Assembly: GCA_020860985.1 (NCBI GenBank)
Contig: JAJBTG010000219.1
Location: 1 to 6,061, forward strand
Reading direction: 5' to 3'
Source: Oscillospiraceae bacterium
GTDB taxonomy: Bacteria > Bacillota > Clostridia > UBA1381
DNA length: 6,061 nt
Shown here: piece after piece, positions 4,604-6,061 of the stretch
How positions within the stretch are numbered: the stretch's first letter is position 1
Layout: every line of letters begins with the position of its first letter
Notes under the pieces: model-generated
Database searches by the model: none
What the model was told of the DNA's origin: nothing
The model's input: the letters and a program-made list of their open reading frames with translations, nothing else
Made by a program: the position numbers and the translations under genes

Positions 4604-6061
4604 ATGAAAGTAGCCATATATTGCCGCTTATCCGAGGAAGATAGGGACAAACAAAATGAATCAGATGATTCGGGCAGCATACAAAATCAAAAAGCAATGC
4701 TGCTGCAATACTCTATGGAACAGGGGTGGGAGCTTTATAACATATATTCCGATGACGATTACGCGGGAGCCGACAGGCGGCGTCCTGAATTTAATCGACT
4801 GCTGAAAGACGCGGAAGAGAAAAAATTTGATATTGTACTTTGCAAAACACAGTCACGATTTACCCGTGAATTGGAATTGGTTGAGAAATACATACACGGG
4901 TTATTCCCGATATGGGGTATTCGTTTTGTGAGCATTGTCGATAATGCCGATACCGCCAATAAGGGCAACAAAAAGTCCCGTCAGATAAACGGACTTGTGA
5001 ACGAATGGTACTTGGAGGATATGTCGGAAAATATAAAAAGCGTTCTAACGAGCAGACGGCAAAACGGTTATCATATCGGAGCGTTCGCGCTTTACGGATA
5101 TAAAAAAGACCCCGACCAAAAGGGGCATCTTATAATCGATGAGGAAGCCGCCGCCGTTGTGCGGGAGGTATTTACACTGTTCTCGCAAGGATATGGAAAA
5201 ACGGCAATCGCCCGTATGCTAAACGACAGAGAAATACCCAATCCGACCGAGTACAAGCGTTTGCACGGTCTGCGTTATAAGCAGCCGACGCGAAAGAACA
5301 GTACATTGTGGAAATACTTTGCAATATCCGATATGCTTGTAAACGAAATTTATATCGGAAATATGGTACAGGGGAAATACGGGAGCATTTCTTACAAAAC
5401 AAAGCAAAACAAGCCGCGTCCCAAAAGCGAATGGTATATCGTGGAAGGTACTCACGAGCCGATTATTGACCGCGAATTATGGGACAGAGTGCAGACTATG
5501 ATTGCCGAAAAGGCAAAGCCGTGTTATATGGGTGAAATAGGGCTGTTCGCGAAAAAGGTGCGTTGCGCAAACTGCGGTTATACAATGCGCTCATCAAAAA
5601 GCGGCGAAAGACGTTATCTTCAATGTTCAAACAGGCACATCGCAAAGGATGCCTGCATAGGCTCGTTTATCTCCGTCCCGAAGCTGGAGCAGATTGTTAT
5701 TGATGAGCTTAACCGTTTGGCAAAGGAATTTCTCGATAAGGACGAATTGGAGCGGGGCATTGAATTTTGCGACAATTTAGAGGTGCAAAGAAAACGTCTT
5801 AAATCCGATATTGCAGCTTATGAAAAAAAGATTGACGAATACTCAAAAGGTATCAGAGAGCTTTATATGGATAAGGTCAAAGGAATTATTAGCGAAAATG
5901 ATTTTGCGGAGATGTCAAAAAGCTTTACAAGCGAACGCAGCCGTTTGGAAAAAACAGTGTCAGACAGTCAAAGACAATTAAGCGAATTGGCGAAAAAAAT
6001 CGAGGAGGGAGATAACCGCCGTGAAATTGTTGAAAATTACACCAACCTTGACCGGTTAAAT
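4604..6061 (+). CDS. Large serine recombinase (TndX/TnpX type), 3' partial
   Basis: A site-specific DNA recombinase that integrates and excises a mobile element through a covalent serine-DNA intermediate. 486 codons are open to the window end. The start is ATG 4604, with AAGGAGA at 4589-4595. The N-terminal resolvase domain (about 1-150) has YCRLSEED with nucleophile S10, SIQNQK, DDDYAGADRRRPEF and SRFTRE carrying catalytic arginines R85 and R88. The recombinase domain (about 155-300) includes GYKKDP, IDEEAAAVVREVF and a TAIARMLNDREIPNP segment. A zinc ribbon follows with C321, C324, C341 and C351. A coiled coil rich in E, K and R (about 360-470) is the expected synapsis-control region. The end is cut within the last part of the C-terminal region; relatives are usually about 500-560 aa. 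No frameshift or stop is seen, so it looks functional. It is probably the integrase of the element that includes the genes from about 3250 on. Confidence 0.95.
   Translation, partial: MKVAIYCRLSEEDRDKQNESDDSGSIQNQKAMLLQYSMEQGWELYNIYSDDDYAGADRRRPEFNRLLKDAEEKKFDIVLCKTQSRFTRELELVEKYIHGLFPIWGIRFVSIVDNADTANKGNKKSRQINGLVNEWYLEDMSENIKSVLTSRRQNGYHIGAFALYGYKKDPDQKGHLIIDEEAAAVVREVFTLFSQGYGKTAIARMLNDREIPNPTEYKRLHGLRYKQPTRKNSTLWKYFAISDMLVNEIYIGNMVQGKYGSISYKTKQNKPRPKSEWYIVEGTHEPIIDRELWDRVQTMIAEKAKPCYMGEIGLFAKKVRCANCGYTMRSSKSGERRYLQCSNRHIAKDACIGSFISVPKLEQIVIDELNRLAKEFLDKDELERGIEFCDNLEVQRKRLKSDIAAYEKKIDEYSKGIRELYMDKVKGIISENDFAEMSKSFTSERSRLEKTVSDSQRQLSELAKKIEEGDNRREIVENYTNLDRLN

Overview
The window looks like the chromosome of a low-to-moderate GC Bacillota, most likely class Clostridia. 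The basis is strong AGGAGG-type ribosome binding sites, a Bacillus-like mccB-mccA gene pair, a short DeoR-like HTH protein of the type seen on clostridial mobile elements, and a TndX/TnpX-type large serine recombinase. I cannot name a genus. All supportable genes are on the + strand.

Left part (1-3245), a sulfur operon. mccB (cystathionine gamma-lyase/synthase family, 5' end cut by the window) overlaps mccA (O-acetylserine-dependent cystathionine beta-synthase type) by 4 bp. mnmA (tRNA 2-thiouridylase) starts 21 bp after mccA from a TTG codon. A rho-independent terminator at 3203-3245 closes the unit. mccA and mccB together would perform reverse transsulfuration (homocysteine to cystathionine to cysteine). 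MnmA uses cysteine-derived sulfur to thiolate U34 of tRNAs. The mnmA reading frame is full length but carries one in-frame TGA at 2406-2408, with both catalytic cysteines and all other motifs intact. It is a recent nonsense allele, a sequencing error or, less likely, a readthrough case.

Right part (3246-6061), accessory and mobile-element-like. An AT-rich leader carries a 34-codon ORF with a good RBS that overlaps the start of a 114-aa HTH regulator. Next come about 635 bases with no credible protein gene, dense in RNA-like stem-loops. These include a 12-bp stem whose two G-U pairs point to + strand transcription, and a 59-nt compound hairpin. I read this as a candidate large structured RNA of unidentified family. 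A 48-codon ORF containing a perfect 10-bp inverted repeat follows, then a near-consensus promoter bracketed by a 7-bp inverted repeat. The window ends inside a large serine recombinase with intact catalytic, zinc-ribbon and coiled-coil regions.

The most likely reading is that an integrative element carrying a regulator, a structured RNA, small ORFs and a recombinase sits just downstream of the mccB-mccA-mnmA operon. Neither element end is identifiable here. The two points most worth following are the unidentified structured RNA and the single stop codon in mnmA.
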